Notes: generated by a model from the letters alone, not told the origin. Counted from the first letter of the stretch, positions 36,227-45,269 are shown. The stretch: 64,000 bases of DNA from Occallatibacter riparius (GCF_025264625.1 NZ_CP093313.1:5704001-5768000); one strand, 5' to 3'. Program-made: numbers and translations.

Positions 36227-37450
36227 TTGCGAGTTGGCCTCTTTACACGCGAATATCCGCCCCAGGTCTATGGCGGCGCCGGCGTACACGTCGAATACCT
36301 CAGCCGCGAATTAGCCAGAAACATTGAGGTTGAAGTCCATTGTTGGGGACCCCAGCACTCTGACAACGGCAACCTGCACGTCTGCGGCCAACAGCCCTGG
36401 CCCGACATCACCAACGGGACCGAAGGCAAATTCAAGGGCGCGCTCGAAGCCCTCAGCCTGAACCTCACCCAGATCAAGGCCCTCGAAAACATCGACGTGG
36501 TCCACACCCACACGTGGTATGTCTCGATGGCCGGCTACCTCGCCAAAAAGCTCTATGGCATGCCCTTCGTGCTGACCACCCACTCCCTCGAGCCCCTCCG
36601 CGCGTGGAAGGCCGAGCAGCTCGGCTCCGGCTACGCCATGAGCTCCTGGATGGAATCCACCGCCATCCACGACGCCGACGCCATCGTTGCCGTCTCCCAA
36701 GGCACCCGCGACGACATCCTTCGCGCCTACCCCGACATCGACCCCGCTCGTATTCACGTCATCTACAACGGCATCGATCTCGCCGAATATCAGAAGACGT
36801 CCGACACCTCGGCTCTCACTGAATACGGCATCGACCCGTCAATCCCCTACATCCTCTTCGTCGGCCGCATCACCCGCCAGAAAGGCGTCACCCACCTGGT
36901 AGACGCCATCGATTACCTGCCAGAAGACACGCAGGTAGTCCTCTGCGCCGGCGCCCCCGACACTCCCGAAATCGCCGCCGAACTCCGCGCCAAGGTGGAA
37001 CACGCACGCCAGAAGCACCCGCGCATCATCTGGATCGAGAAGATGGTCACCAAGCCCGAGGTCATCCAGCTCTACTCCAACTGTCGCGTCTTCTGCTGCC
37101 CCTCGGTCTACGAACCCTTCGGCATCATCAATCTCGAAGCCATGGCCTGCCGCGCTCCAGTCGTCGCCAGTTCCACCGGAGGCATCAAGGAAGTCGTCGT
37201 CGAAGGCGAGACCGGCTACCTCGTCCCGTTTGAAGGCGATCGCGTCACCGGCTTCCCCGTCGACCCCGACACCTTCGCTCGCGACCTCGCCGGCCGCATC
37301 AGCATCCTCCTCGCCGATCCCGAGAAATGCCAGCGATTTGGCGATGCCGGCCGCAAGCGCGTAGAAGACGTCTTCAGCTGGACCAGCATTGCAAAGCAGA
37401 CCACCGCTCTTTACCAGTCATTAATCGATCAGCGCAAACATAGCCTCTAG
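36227..37450 (+). CDS. glgM: GT4 glycogen/maltose-1-phosphate synthase (GlgM/GlgA, actinobacterial type)
   Basis: 407 residues from a TTG start with GAGGAAATAATC before it. Two Rossmann domains: GGAGVHVEYLSREL near the N-terminus, and the donor site FVGRITRQKG followed by PSVYEPFGIINLEAMAC (E-x7-E motif). The sequence fits the GT4 type found with GlgE. In mycobacteria this type uses ADP-glucose and glucose-1-phosphate to make maltose-1-phosphate. The next gene is glgE, which consumes that product. Confidence 0.88.
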   Translation: MRVGLFTREYPPQVYGGAGVHVEYLSRELARNIEVEVHCWGPQHSDNGNLHVCGQQPWPDITNGTEGKFKGALEALSLNLTQIKALENIDVVHTHTWYVSMAGYLAKKLYGMPFVLTTHSLEPLRAWKAEQLGSGYAMSSWMESTAIHDADAIVAVSQGTRDDILRAYPDIDPARIHVIYNGIDLAEYQKTSDTSALTEYGIDPSIPYILFVGRITRQKGVTHLVDAIDYLPEDTQVVLCAGAPDTPEIAAELRAKVEHARQKHPRIIWIEKMVTKPEVIQLYSNCRVFCCPSVYEPFGIINLEAMACRAPVVASSTGGIKEVVVEGETGYLVPFEGDRVTGFPVDPDTFARDLAGRISILLADPEKCQRFGDAGRKRVEDVFSWTSIAKQTTALYQSLIDQRKHSL

Positions 37451-37490
37451 CTCGCAGCCAGTAGCCTGCAGCTGGACGCCAGAACCTACA

Positions 37491-37507
37491 GGCTACAAGC
37501 TACCGGC
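37491..37507. repeat. AGCTACCGGC dispersed repeat, copy C
   Basis: Exact second copy of the 17-mer GGCTACAAGCTACCGGC seen at 26430. The surrounding 37.45-37.51 kb is built of related GTAGCCTGCAGCT-like units between glgM and glgE. Confidence 0.65.
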
Positions 37508-37567
37508 GACGGGCCAAACCTGAGACCACTTGGCCACTTGATCATCCAACCAGTTGAGCACTGACAC

Positions 37568-39577
37568 ATGACCATCCCCACCGAAGGCCGCCGCCGCGTT
37601 ATCATCGAATCCATTGCGCCGCAGGTTGACTGCGGCCGCTTCCCTGCTAAACGCACTGCGGGCGATCTCGTCCGCGTCGAAGCCGACGTCTTCACCGACG
37701 GCCACGACGCCATCGCCGCCAGCGTCCTTGTCCATCGTGAGGATTCTGACAAATGGATCGAAGTCCCCATGGAACCCCTGGTCAACGACCGCTGGTTCGC
37801 GGCCTTCGGCGTCACGGAGATCGGCCGCTACGGCTACAAGGTCCAGGCCTGGGTCGACCATTTCGAGACCTGGCACCGCGATCTGCTCAAGCGCATCAAG
37901 GCTGACACCGACGCGCCCGTCGACTACCTGATTGGCGCCGACCTCATCGCAGCCGCAGCACAGCGCGCTGTCACCATCAATGGCGGCGGAGGCGACGCCG
38001 CCTGGCTGCATGCCCGCGCCGCCGTCCTGCGCTCAGGCGACGAGCCGAAATCCCTGCGCAATCACGCCACCGACCCCATGCTGCACGAGCTCGCGCTGCG
38101 CTACCCTGACAAACGCTACGCCACCGACTCGAACGAGCTCATCCTGCAAGTCGACCCGGTCCGCGCGCGCTTCAGCTCCTGGTACGAATTCTTCCCGCGT
38201 TCCACGGCGCAGAAACCGGGCGCGCACGGCACCTTCGCCGATGCCGAAAAGCTCCTCCCGCGCATCGCGCAAATGGGCTTCAACGTGGTCTACCTGCCGC
38301 CGATTCATCCCATCGGCCGCCAGTTCCGCAAAGGTCCCAACAACAACCCCAACGGCCAGCCCGGTGATGAAGGCAGCCCCTGGGCCATCGGCGCGGCAGA
38401 AGGCGGGCACAAGTCCATCCTGCCCAAGCTCGGCACCATCCAAGACTTCCGCCGCTTCGTCGAAACCGCGAAGAAGCTCAGCCTCGACATCGCTCTCGAC
38501 ATCGCCTTCCAGGCTGCGCCCGACCATCCCTACGTGACCGGCGGCCACAAGAACTGGTTCAAGGAGCGCCCCGACGGCACCATCCAGTACGCCGAAAACC
38601 CGCCGAAGAAGTACCAGGACATCTATCCCTTCGATTTCGAATCGGAAGACTGGCAGGGCATGTGGACCGAGCTCAAATCCGTCTTCGATTACTGGATCGA
38701 GCAGGGCGTCACCATCTTCCGCGTCGACAACCCGCACACCAAGGCCTTTCCCTTCTGGGAGTGGTGCATTGGCGAGATCAAGCGCGAGCACCCCGAAGTC
38801 CTCTTCCTTTCCGAAGCCTTCACGCGCCCCAAGATCATGTACCGCCTGGCCAAGATCGGCTTTAGCCAGTCCTATACCTACTTCCCCTGGCGCAACGGAA
38901 AAGAAGAGATCGCGGCCTATCTCAACGAGATCACCAAACCGCCCGTCACCGACTTCTTCCGCCCCAACCAATGGCCCAACACGCCTGATATCCTCACGGA
39001 ATTCCTTCAGATGGGCGGCCGCCCCGCGTTCGTCATCCGCCTGCTGCTCGCCGCCACGCTCGGCGCGAACTACGGCATCTACGGCCCTGCGTTCGAGCTG
39101 CAGGAGAACAAGCCGTTCAAGCACGGCAGCGAAGAGTATCTCGACTCAGAGAAGTACCAGATCCGCCAGCGCGACCTCGACGCGCCCGGCACCCTTCGCC
39201 CGCTGATCACGCAGGTCAACCAGATCCGCAACACACACCCAGCGCTGCAGAACGACATCTCGCTGCGCTTCCACTATTGCGACAATCAGCAGATCATCTG
39301 TTACAGCAAAGAATCCGAAGACCGCTCCGACCTGATCCTCACCGTCGTCAATCTCGATCCACACTTCACGCAAGCCGGCTTCGTCAACCTGCCGCTCGAA
39401 GAGCTGGGCATCCCCGCCGACCGCGCCTATGAAGCCGAAGACCTGCTCAGCGGCGAGCGCTACATGTGGCGCGGCCCCAGGAACTATGTCGAGCTCAACC
39501 CCGGCCTCCGCGGCGGACACATCCTCTGCATCCACCGCCGCCTCAAAGTCGAAACCGACTTTGAATACTTCCTGTAG
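37568..39577 (+). CDS. glgE: Alpha-1,4-glucan:maltose-1-phosphate maltosyltransferase GlgE
   Basis: 669 residues. An N-terminal domain (~1-120) is followed by a GH13_3 catalytic barrel. Key positions: VYLPPIHPIG, the nucleophile region FRVDNPHTK, the acid/base LFLSEAF and the TPDILTEFL segment, then a C-terminal beta domain. GlgE transfers maltosyl units from maltose-1-phosphate onto alpha-1,4-glucan chains. It lies 117 bases after glgM and ends at a strong terminator, so the pair forms one unit. No treS or pep2 is nearby, which suggests supply of maltose-1-phosphate through GlgM. Confidence 0.94.
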   Translation: MTIPTEGRRRVIIESIAPQVDCGRFPAKRTAGDLVRVEADVFTDGHDAIAASVLVHREDSDKWIEVPMEPLVNDRWFAAFGVTEIGRYGYKVQAWVDHFETWHRDLLKRIKADTDAPVDYLIGADLIAAAAQRAVTINGGGGDAAWLHARAAVLRSGDEPKSLRNHATDPMLHELALRYPDKRYATDSNELILQVDPVRARFSSWYEFFPRSTAQKPGAHGTFADAEKLLPRIAQMGFNVVYLPPIHPIGRQFRKGPNNNPNGQPGDEGSPWAIGAAEGGHKSILPKLGTIQDFRRFVETAKKLSLDIALDIAFQAAPDHPYVTGGHKNWFKERPDGTIQYAENPPKKYQDIYPFDFESEDWQGMWTELKSVFDYWIEQGVTIFRVDNPHTKAFPFWEWCIGEIKREHPEVLFLSEAFTRPKIMYRLAKIGFSQSYTYFPWRNGKEEIAAYLNEITKPPVTDFFRPNQWPNTPDILTEFLQMGGRPAFVIRLLLAATLGANYGIYGPAFELQENKPFKHGSEEYLDSEKYQIRQRDLDAPGTLRPLITQVNQIRNTHPALQNDISLRFHYCDNQQIICYSKESEDRSDLILTVVNLDPHFTQAGFVNLPLEELGIPADRAYEAEDLLSGERYMWRGPRNYVELNPGLRGGHILCIHRRLKVETDFEYFL

Positions 39578-39618
39578 CCTCGCTCATCCAATCTGCAGAG
39601 CGAGAATCACCAGCCTAA

Positions 39619-39638
39619 GGGCGCCAGCAATGGCGCCC
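39619..39638 (+). terminator. Intrinsic terminator after glgE
   Basis: Perfect 8-bp stem GGGCGCCA / TGGCGCCC closed by a GCAA (GNRA) tetraloop, followed by ATTTTCTTT. Confidence 0.9.
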
Positions 39639-39665
39639 ATTTTCTTTCGAGTTGGAATCTGTCCG

Positions 39666-39701
39666 TTGACACGATACCCAGACATCTATATAAAGACATC
39701 T
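39666..39701 (+). promoter_or_regulatory. padR-ADOP promoter with direct-repeat operator
   Basis: TTGACA (39666-39671), 17-base spacer, TATAAA (39689-39694). Two copies of AGACATCT (39680-39687 and 39694-39701) flank the -10 element with a 14-base period. The padR ATG is only 11 bases beyond the -10, so the transcript should be leaderless or nearly so. I infer autoregulation by PadR. Confidence 0.7.
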
Positions 39702-39705
39702 GAGT

Positions 39706-40035
39706 ATGGCTAAGACTGACGCTCTCCAAGGTTCGCTCGACCTGCTGGTCCTCAAGATCCTCTCCCGGCGCCCCCGCCTCCACGGCTACGCCATCATGGC
39801 TGCCATCGCCGACACCTCCGGCGAAGTCCTGCGCGCCGAAGAAGGCTCCCTTTACCCCGCCCTCTACCGGATGGAAGAAGCTGGGTGGATTCGCGCCGAG
39901 TGGATCAAGAAGGACACCGGCCGCCGTGCGCGCGTTTATGAACTGACCGCCGCAGGCAAAAAGCAACTCGGCGCGGAAGAGTCGCGCTGGCAGGCCGTCA
40001 GCGTTGCAATCAATCGAGTTCTCCGGGAGGCATGA
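39706..40035 (+). CDS. PadR family transcriptional regulator
   Basis: 109 residues, the short PadR type: winged helix with LQGSLDLLVLKILSRRPRLHGYAI, then the EEGSLYPALYRMEEAGWI recognition and wing region, and a short dimerisation helix. It begins almost directly at the predicted transcription start. Its stop lies one base before the permease ATG, so the two are co-translated. PadR-ADOP pairs are a hallmark of Acidobacteriota. Confidence 0.93.
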   Translation: MAKTDALQGSLDLLVLKILSRRPRLHGYAIMAAIADTSGEVLRAEEGSLYPALYRMEEAGWIRAEWIKKDTGRRARVYELTAAGKKQLGAEESRWQAVSVAINRVLREA

Positions 40036-40036
40036 C

Positions 40037-42694
40037 ATGTCCCTCTGGTCGCGTATTTCGAATGCCTTCCGCGGCGATCGCCTCAATCGCGAAATCGACG
40101 AAGAAATGCAATCCCACATTGACGAGGCCATCGCTTCAGGGCGCGATCCCGGCGAAGCCCGTCGCGCCTTCGGGTCCGCCCTGCTCGTCCGCGAAACAAG
40201 CCACGGCATTCGCGTCGCCGGCTCTCTCGAGTCCCTCCTCGCCGACATCCGTTTCGGCTGGCGGCAACTCTGGCGGAACAAAGTCACTTCCCTTGCTGCC
40301 GTGCTCTCGCTCGCACTCGGCATCGGCTCCTGCGTCGCGGCCTTCCGTCTGATCGATGCCCTGCTCTGGCGTCCGCTACCCATCTCCGGCGCCAACAGGC
40401 TTTTTGCCCTCTCCCGCAAATTGATCGGCCCCGAAGGCAAGCCGATCGAGGACCGCTACTGGTCCACCCCCGATTTCAATGTCATGCGCACTGCCGTCAA
40501 GGATCAGGCCGACCTCATCGCCATCAGCGACGCCGACCGCACCGACATCACCTGGTCCACCGATGACGAGATCGAGAAGGCTCACGTCGTTTATGTCTCC
40601 GGCAACATGTTCCCGCTGTTCGGCCTTGAGCCCGCTCTCGGCCGCCTGCTCGCTCCCGCCGACGACCGCGGCCCCGGTCTGGCTCCCTATGCCGTCCTCT
40701 CCTGTGACTACTGGAATCACCGCTTCGGCCGCGATCCCCGCGTCCTCGGCCGCTCCGTCCACATTGAGGATCAGGTCTTCGAAATCATCGGCGTGGGCCC
40801 TCGCGATTTCACAGGAACCGAAACGGGAACGGTAACCGACCTCTTCCTGCCCCTCAGCATGAACAGCCTCTCAACCCGCAATGGCGTCAGCTGGCACCAC
40901 ACCTTCCTGATGTTGAAACCTGGCGTCAACCCCACCACTACTCTCGAACCGCTCCGCCAGCACCTCTCCGCAGTCAGCCACGCATTCGAGACCGCGTGCT
41001 CCACGTGCTTCCGCGGCGCGACCCAGGCCACCCGCGATCGCCTCCTCAACAAAACCCTCGTCCTCAACCCGGCCGGCGCCGGTATCTCCGAGCTGCAGAA
41101 GGAATATCGCCGATACCTCGGCGTTCTTGGTCTGCTGGTCGTTCTCGTCCTGCTCATCGCCTGCGTCAACGTGGCCAACATGATGACCGCCCAGGCCGCC
41201 GCCCGCGCACAGGAGATGGCTCTGCGAATCTCGATCGGTGCCGGCCGCCGTCGCCTCATCCAGCTCATCCTCACGCAGAGCGCGCTGCTCGCCCTGCTGG
41301 CCTCCGCGGTTGGCGCTCTCTTCGCCGCCTGGTCGGCGCCTTTCGTACTCGGTCTGGTCAATCCGCCCGACACCCCTGCACGCCTCGACCTCCCCGCCGA
41401 CGGCCGCGTACTTCTGTTCGGCCTCGCCCTCATCCTCGTTGTCGTTCTGCTGCTTGGTCTGCTACCAGCTCTCCGCGCCTCGGCAGTACGTCCCGTAGCC
41501 GCGCTCAAAGGTGGTGAAGATCCACATTCGCCGCGCCGCTTTATGCGCGTGGCAATCGCCCTTCAGGTCGCCTTCTGCGTCCTGGTCCTGTTTCTGTCAT
41601 CCCTTTTCGTCACGTCTTTCCAGCGCCTGCAGAACCGCCCGCTCGGCTTCTCGACTGACCGCCTGCTCCTGCTCCAGACAGTGGCCGGCAAAGGCCAGCT
41701 CCCAGTCGTGTGGGATCAAACTGCCGAGGCACTCCGTGCCGCCCCTGGCGTCGACTCTGTCGCAATCGCAGGCTGGCCACTTCTCGGACGCATCAAGATC
41801 AACACCGACGTCTCCATCAACAACGGACCTCCCAGCCCCACTCCTGTCTTCTTCCTCTACATCTCACCGGGCTGGCTCTCGACGATGAAGATTCCGCTCA
41901 TCGCCGGCCGCGACTTTCGCCCGGAAGACGCCTCCCCGGGCGCGGCCATCGTAAACGAGACCTTCGCCAAAACCTTCTTCCCCGGCGAGGACCCCGTCGG
42001 CCGCACCTTCTCGCGCGGCGTCCATCACCCCATCAACAAGATCGTCGGTGTCACCCCTGACGTCCCCGACCACGATTTGCGTGAGCCCAACCGAGCCCTC
42101 TTCTACATGCCTTTCAACCCCGTCGGCGACAACGGCGCACCCACTCCTGCCGAATTCGGCACCTTCGTGGTCCACACCAAGGCCGGCAACCCACTCGCGC
42201 TCGCCGACTCACTCCGCCAGCTCATTGCCGAGCGCCGCAACGGTCTTCGCGTTTCGAATGTCACCACGCAGCTCGATCTGGTTCGTGACCAGACCATTCG
42301 CGAGCGCCTCATTGCCACGCTGGGCGGCTTCTTTGCCGCCGTCGCGCTGCTCCTCGCCGGCATTGGTCTTTACGCGGTTCTCAACTACTCCGTCCTCCAG
42401 CGCCGGCGCGAAATCGGCATCCGCATGGCCATCGGATCCTCGCGCACCTCCATCGTGCGTCTCGTCACCTTCGATAGCTTCCTGATGATCGCCCTGGGCG
42501 GCTGCGCGGGCCTCGTCCTCGGATTCGGCGCAGCCCGCTACGTCACGTCGCTCTTCTACCAGGTCAAGGCGACCGACTCGGAGATGATCGTTCTGCCGGC
42601 CTGCGCCATTCTGCTCACTGCGCTCCTTGCCACGCTTCCAGCCGTGCTTCGCGCCCTGCGCACAGATCCAACCGAAATCCTGCGCGCCGAATAG
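40037..42694 (+). CDS. ABC transporter permease, ADOP type (MacB/FtsX-like)
   Basis: I start at MSLWSRISNAF, preceded by CGGGAGG at the end of padR, giving 885 residues. The N-terminus has the ADOP leader (REIDEEMQSHIDE ... GEARRAFG). Then come two MacB-like periplasmic (MacB_PCD) and FtsX units: RFGWRQLWRNKVTSLAAVLS ... LGLLPALRASAVRPVAALKGG, and FMRVAIALQVAFCVLVLFLS ... LRALRTDPTEILRAE. No ATPase gene is adjacent, as is usual for these orphan permeases. Substrate unknown; relatives export macrolides or lipoproteins. Confidence 0.92.
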   Translation: MSLWSRISNAFRGDRLNREIDEEMQSHIDEAIASGRDPGEARRAFGSALLVRETSHGIRVAGSLESLLADIRFGWRQLWRNKVTSLAAVLSLALGIGSCVAAFRLIDALLWRPLPISGANRLFALSRKLIGPEGKPIEDRYWSTPDFNVMRTAVKDQADLIAISDADRTDITWSTDDEIEKAHVVYVSGNMFPLFGLEPALGRLLAPADDRGPGLAPYAVLSCDYWNHRFGRDPRVLGRSVHIEDQVFEIIGVGPRDFTGTETGTVTDLFLPLSMNSLSTRNGVSWHHTFLMLKPGVNPTTTLEPLRQHLSAVSHAFETACSTCFRGATQATRDRLLNKTLVLNPAGAGISELQKEYRRYLGVLGLLVVLVLLIACVNVANMMTAQAAARAQEMALRISIGAGRRRLIQLILTQSALLALLASAVGALFAAWSAPFVLGLVNPPDTPARLDLPADGRVLLFGLALILVVVLLLGLLPALRASAVRPVAALKGGEDPHSPRRFMRVAIALQVAFCVLVLFLSSLFVTSFQRLQNRPLGFSTDRLLLLQTVAGKGQLPVVWDQTAEALRAAPGVDSVAIAGWPLLGRIKINTDVSINNGPPSPTPVFFLYISPGWLSTMKIPLIAGRDFRPEDASPGAAIVNETFAKTFFPGEDPVGRTFSRGVHHPINKIVGVTPDVPDHDLREPNRALFYMPFNPVGDNGAPTPAEFGTFVVHTKAGNPLALADSLRQLIAERRNGLRVSNVTTQLDLVRDQTIRERLIATLGGFFAAVALLLAGIGLYAVLNYSVLQRRREIGIRMAIGSSRTSIVRLVTFDSFLMIALGGCAGLVLGFGAARYVTSLFYQVKATDSEMIVLPACAILLTALLATLPAVLRALRTDPTEILRAE

Positions 42695-42771
42695 CCCCTC
42701 CTCGTCACAATCTTCACCATAATTGCCACAAATTGTTAAATAAACGCTAGAGGAGCGGTACATTACCTACC

Positions 42772-43794
42772 ATGAATACTTCTCAACTTGAGAACCCGAT
42801 CTGGAATTCCCTGCGCACTGATCACGCCCGCATCGCTGAGGGTGACGATTGCGCCCGCCGCTATCCGCATGAAATCGGCCCGCTCGCCGGCATCGCCGAT
42901 CAATCGGACGCGTCTTACAACTCGCTGCGCACGCTGGCAGGCGACCACTCCATCGCTCTCTTCTCGCTCGACCCCATCAACCCGCGCGGCAGCTGGACCA
43001 CCATCCGCACAGGCCGCGTCATCCAGATGGTCCGCACCGTCACCGCAAGCACCACTGACCCGGTGCCCACGCCCGACCACAAGCCGGTCACTATGCCGCC
43101 CGACACCAGCACCACAACCACCACTACCACTACGACAACCAGTCCCACCGCACCCGCGCCCACAGCGCCCACCACCACTCCTTCCAGCTTCGTCGGGACC
43201 GTCGCCGCGTCCACCAACCCGGTGCCGACGCCCGACCATAAGCCGGTCATCATGCCGCCGGACACCAGCACCACCAATCCCCTGCCGCCGGCTCCCTCCA
43301 CCACAACGACGACCACGGCGCCCAGCCCCACCGCTCCCTCCAGCTTTACTGGGGGGAGCACCTCCTCCCATCGTCACGGTCATTCTCCGGCCCTCGATCT
43401 TGCTCCCGGATGCACCTTCCGCCGGCTCACCTCAGCAGACGCTCCGGCCATGGTTGCTCTCGCCGAGCTCACCGAGCCCGGTCCCTTTCGTCTCCGCACC
43501 ATCGAGCTAGGGAATTTCTACGGCATCTTCGATGGCGACCGCCTCGTCTCCATGGCAGGCAAGCGCATGCACTTCCCCGGATTCATCGAAGTCAGCGGCG
43601 TCTGCACCCATCCCGATTACCGCGGCCGCGGCTACGCCGGCGCGTTAATTCGGATCATCATCGACGAGATCGAAGCCACCGGTCGCACCCCGTTCCTCCA
43701 CGCCTGGGAAGGGAATCCCGCCCAATATCTCTATGAGTCCCTCGGCTTCTCCCTCACCCGCACGTTCAATCTCAGCGCCCTCGCCGCCGCATAA
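42772..43794 (+). CDS. GNAT acetyltransferase with Thr/Pro-rich tandem-repeat insert
   Basis: 340 residues. The N-terminal ~85 residues (NPIWNSLRTDHARIAEGDDCA ..., up to RGSWTTIRT) and the C-terminal ~130 residues together make a FR47-like GNAT protein; the acetyl-CoA site is VCTHPDYRGRGYAGAL. Between them, residues ~92-205 are Thr/Pro/Ser-rich and contain two copies of VPTPDHKPV-x-MPPDTSTT 53 residues apart, separated by poly-Thr. Relatives are ~220-235 residues, so the insert is extra. Acceptor substrate unknown. Confidence 0.85.
   Translation: MNTSQLENPIWNSLRTDHARIAEGDDCARRYPHEIGPLAGIADQSDASYNSLRTLAGDHSIALFSLDPINPRGSWTTIRTGRVIQMVRTVTASTTDPVPTPDHKPVTMPPDTSTTTTTTTTTTSPTAPAPTAPTTTPSSFVGTVAASTNPVPTPDHKPVIMPPDTSTTNPLPPAPSTTTTTTAPSPTAPSSFTGGSTSSHRHGHSPALDLAPGCTFRRLTSADAPAMVALAELTEPGPFRLRTIELGNFYGIFDGDRLVSMAGKRMHFPGFIEVSGVCTHPDYRGRGYAGALIRIIIDEIEATGRTPFLHAWEGNPAQYLYESLGFSLTRTFNLSALAAA
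43059..43274 (+). repeat. In-frame 57-bp direct repeat with 159-bp period
   Basis: Copies at 43059-43115 and 43218-43274 differ at a handful of positions, mostly third codon bases, and are separated by exactly 53 codons. They encode the duplicated PTPDHKPV/MPPDTSTT unit of the GNAT insert. Confidence 0.85.
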
Positions 43795-43845
43795 ACCCGC
43801 CTCAACTCCAGCCTCCACCCCACCTTCCACTGCCCCCAAAGATTT

Positions 43846-43983
43846 GTCATCATGAGCCGAAGCCGAAGAACCCGTGTTGCCTTTGTAGTGCACTTGCTTT
43901 TCTTTCTGTCATTCCCGAAGGGAATCTGCTGTTGCGTCACCAGTCCCACCACAGATTTGTCCTTCTGAGCCGAAGGCAAAGAC
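43846..43983. repeat. Cluster of three GTCATTC-type repeats
   Basis: Copies begin at 43846 (GTCATCATGAGCCGAAG), 43908 (GTCATTCCCGAAGGGAATC) and 43959 (GTCCTTCTGAGCCGAAGG). They fill most of the gap between the GNAT gene and the next small gene. Confidence 0.65.
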
Positions 43984-44036
43984 ACCCTCGCTCCCAAATC
44001 CGTGCTCTAATCTATGTGAACGCTTCGGGAGGATCC

Positions 44037-44318
44037 ATGAAGCTTCTTCGCTCCATCACCCGCAGAGGGTTCCAGGTGGGAACCGCCGGCTTCTTCACCG
44101 TCCTCAAGCCCAACACCTGGTTCCCCTCAACTAGGCTGCCAGTCCCCTTCCGCTATCGCGCCGGGCAATCTCCAACGGTGATCGTTGAAACAACGGCCCC
44201 CAACATCATTTCCCTGCCCCCGGAGCAGCGCAGCCCGCTCCGCGTCGCAATCATCGTTCTTGCATCCGCGGCCATCGTCTTCGCGATGCTCATGTGGATC
44301 ATGCATCCCAACTTCTAA
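44037..44318 (+). CDS. Small single-pass membrane protein, 93 aa
   Basis: Starts MKLLRSITRRG with GGGAGG four bases before the ATG. A basic N-terminal region and a ~25-residue polar middle precede one C-terminal transmembrane helix (VAIIVLASAAIVFAMLMWIM) ending in HPNF, the layout of a tail-anchored protein. No family recognised. Confidence 0.62.
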   Translation: MKLLRSITRRGFQVGTAGFFTVLKPNTWFPSTRLPVPFRYRAGQSPTVIVETTAPNIISLPPEQRSPLRVAIIVLASAAIVFAMLMWIMHPNF

Positions 44319-44406
44319 TACGCCTGCGACACCTCCCCCCTTGGATTTACCTGAGGTGGCGCCTGCCTGTGCTATAGCTTAGGAATCTTTTGGGGAGAAC
44401 AGCGCC

Positions 44407-44706
44407 ATGGCCGTCTACTTCATCTTCACCTTCAACGTCGCCGACGAAGAGCACTTCGCTCCTTATCGCCAGGGAGTTGGCGCCTTGATCCGCCGCCATC
44501 AGGGGCAGGTACTTGCGGCAGACTCAAACGCCACCGTCCTGGAGGGCGTCGGGCGCCAGGCCAACGTAGTAGTGCGCTTCCCCTCGCAGGAAGATGCCAT
44601 GGCCTTCTACAACGATCCGGACTACCAGCCGCTGAAGCAGCTCCGCATGTCAACCACCACCGACACCACGGCCATCATGGTGAAGGAGTACTCTCGGTCG
44701 CATTGA
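44407..44706 (+). CDS. DUF1330-like ferredoxin-fold (Dabb-like) protein
   Basis: 99 residues with the alpha/beta ferredoxin-like pattern of DUF1330: YFIFTFNVADEEHFAPYRQGV, then VLEGVGRQANVVVRFPSQEDAMAFYNDPDYQPLKQLR. The FPSxEDAxxFYxxPxY segment is the family signature. Function unknown, possibly small-molecule binding or a monooxygenase-like role. GGGGAGAAC precedes the ATG. The 3' end overlaps the convergent gene by 32 bases. Confidence 0.85.
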   Translation: MAVYFIFTFNVADEEHFAPYRQGVGALIRRHQGQVLAADSNATVLEGVGRQANVVVRFPSQEDAMAFYNDPDYQPLKQLRMSTTTDTTAIMVKEYSRSH

Positions 44707-45202
44707 TGTGCGGCTCTGGCTGATTCAGCGCCGCTAGATACTCACAGACAGAGTCAGCGACATGAGATTCCATTCGCGTGCCCTGCACTCTGCTCCGCAC
44801 GCGATCCCAGAACCCCTCGGGAACAACCTGCTCGTAACGAAAATAGGCTGAGCCGGCAAGCTTCTGCGGCCAAACCACCCGCGACTTCATCTCGGTCGAG
44901 GAAGACAGGGCCAGTTCCAGCGAGCAGCCCAAAAGGCTCTCCAATGCCGTCAACGACTCATTGATTCCCGCGGCATACATCGTCACGTTCGAGTAGTAGA
45001 GTTCGCCTTCTTCCCTCGTGATGAAGACCAGAAAGTAGTCGTCCACCTTCGGCCCTTCGTCAGTGGTGTATTCCGCGATCAGCACCACGTCGCTGACGGC
45101 AATCGCCCAGCACTGCTCAGGCTTCACGTGATTGCAATGCAACTTCGCATCGGATACGCTGAGCTGAATCACATCGCACCCCTCTCCCCAGCTTAGTACC
45201 AT
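44675..45202 (-). CDS. Hypothetical protein
   Basis: I choose MVLSWGEGCDV (175 residues) because longer starts run into the divergent rsmA gene. A soluble protein with beta-rich N-terminal half (CWAIAVSDVVLIAEYTTDEGPKVDDYFLVFI) and a helical C-terminal half (EGFWDRVRSRVQGTRMESHVADSVCEYLAALN). No family recognised. The ribosome site is weak (AGAGGTG at 12 bases). Confidence 0.6.
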   Translation of the reverse strand: MVLSWGEGCDVIQLSVSDAKLHCNHVKPEQCWAIAVSDVVLIAEYTTDEGPKVDDYFLVFITREEGELYYSNVTMYAAGINESLTALESLLGCSLELALSSSTEMKSRVVWPQKLAGSAYFRYEQVVPEGFWDRVRSRVQGTRMESHVADSVCEYLAALNQPEPHINATESTPSP

Positions 45203-45269
45203 TAGCGAAAAGGGCACCTCTGTGTTTCGATGTGCCAGACATAGCGTTCCTCTACCATCAAAAGAATCC

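Noticed and set aside
43081-43340. Thr/Pro codon repeats considered as a CRISPR-like array
   Set aside because: Only two units, in frame and translated, with no spacer-repeat pattern or cas genes.
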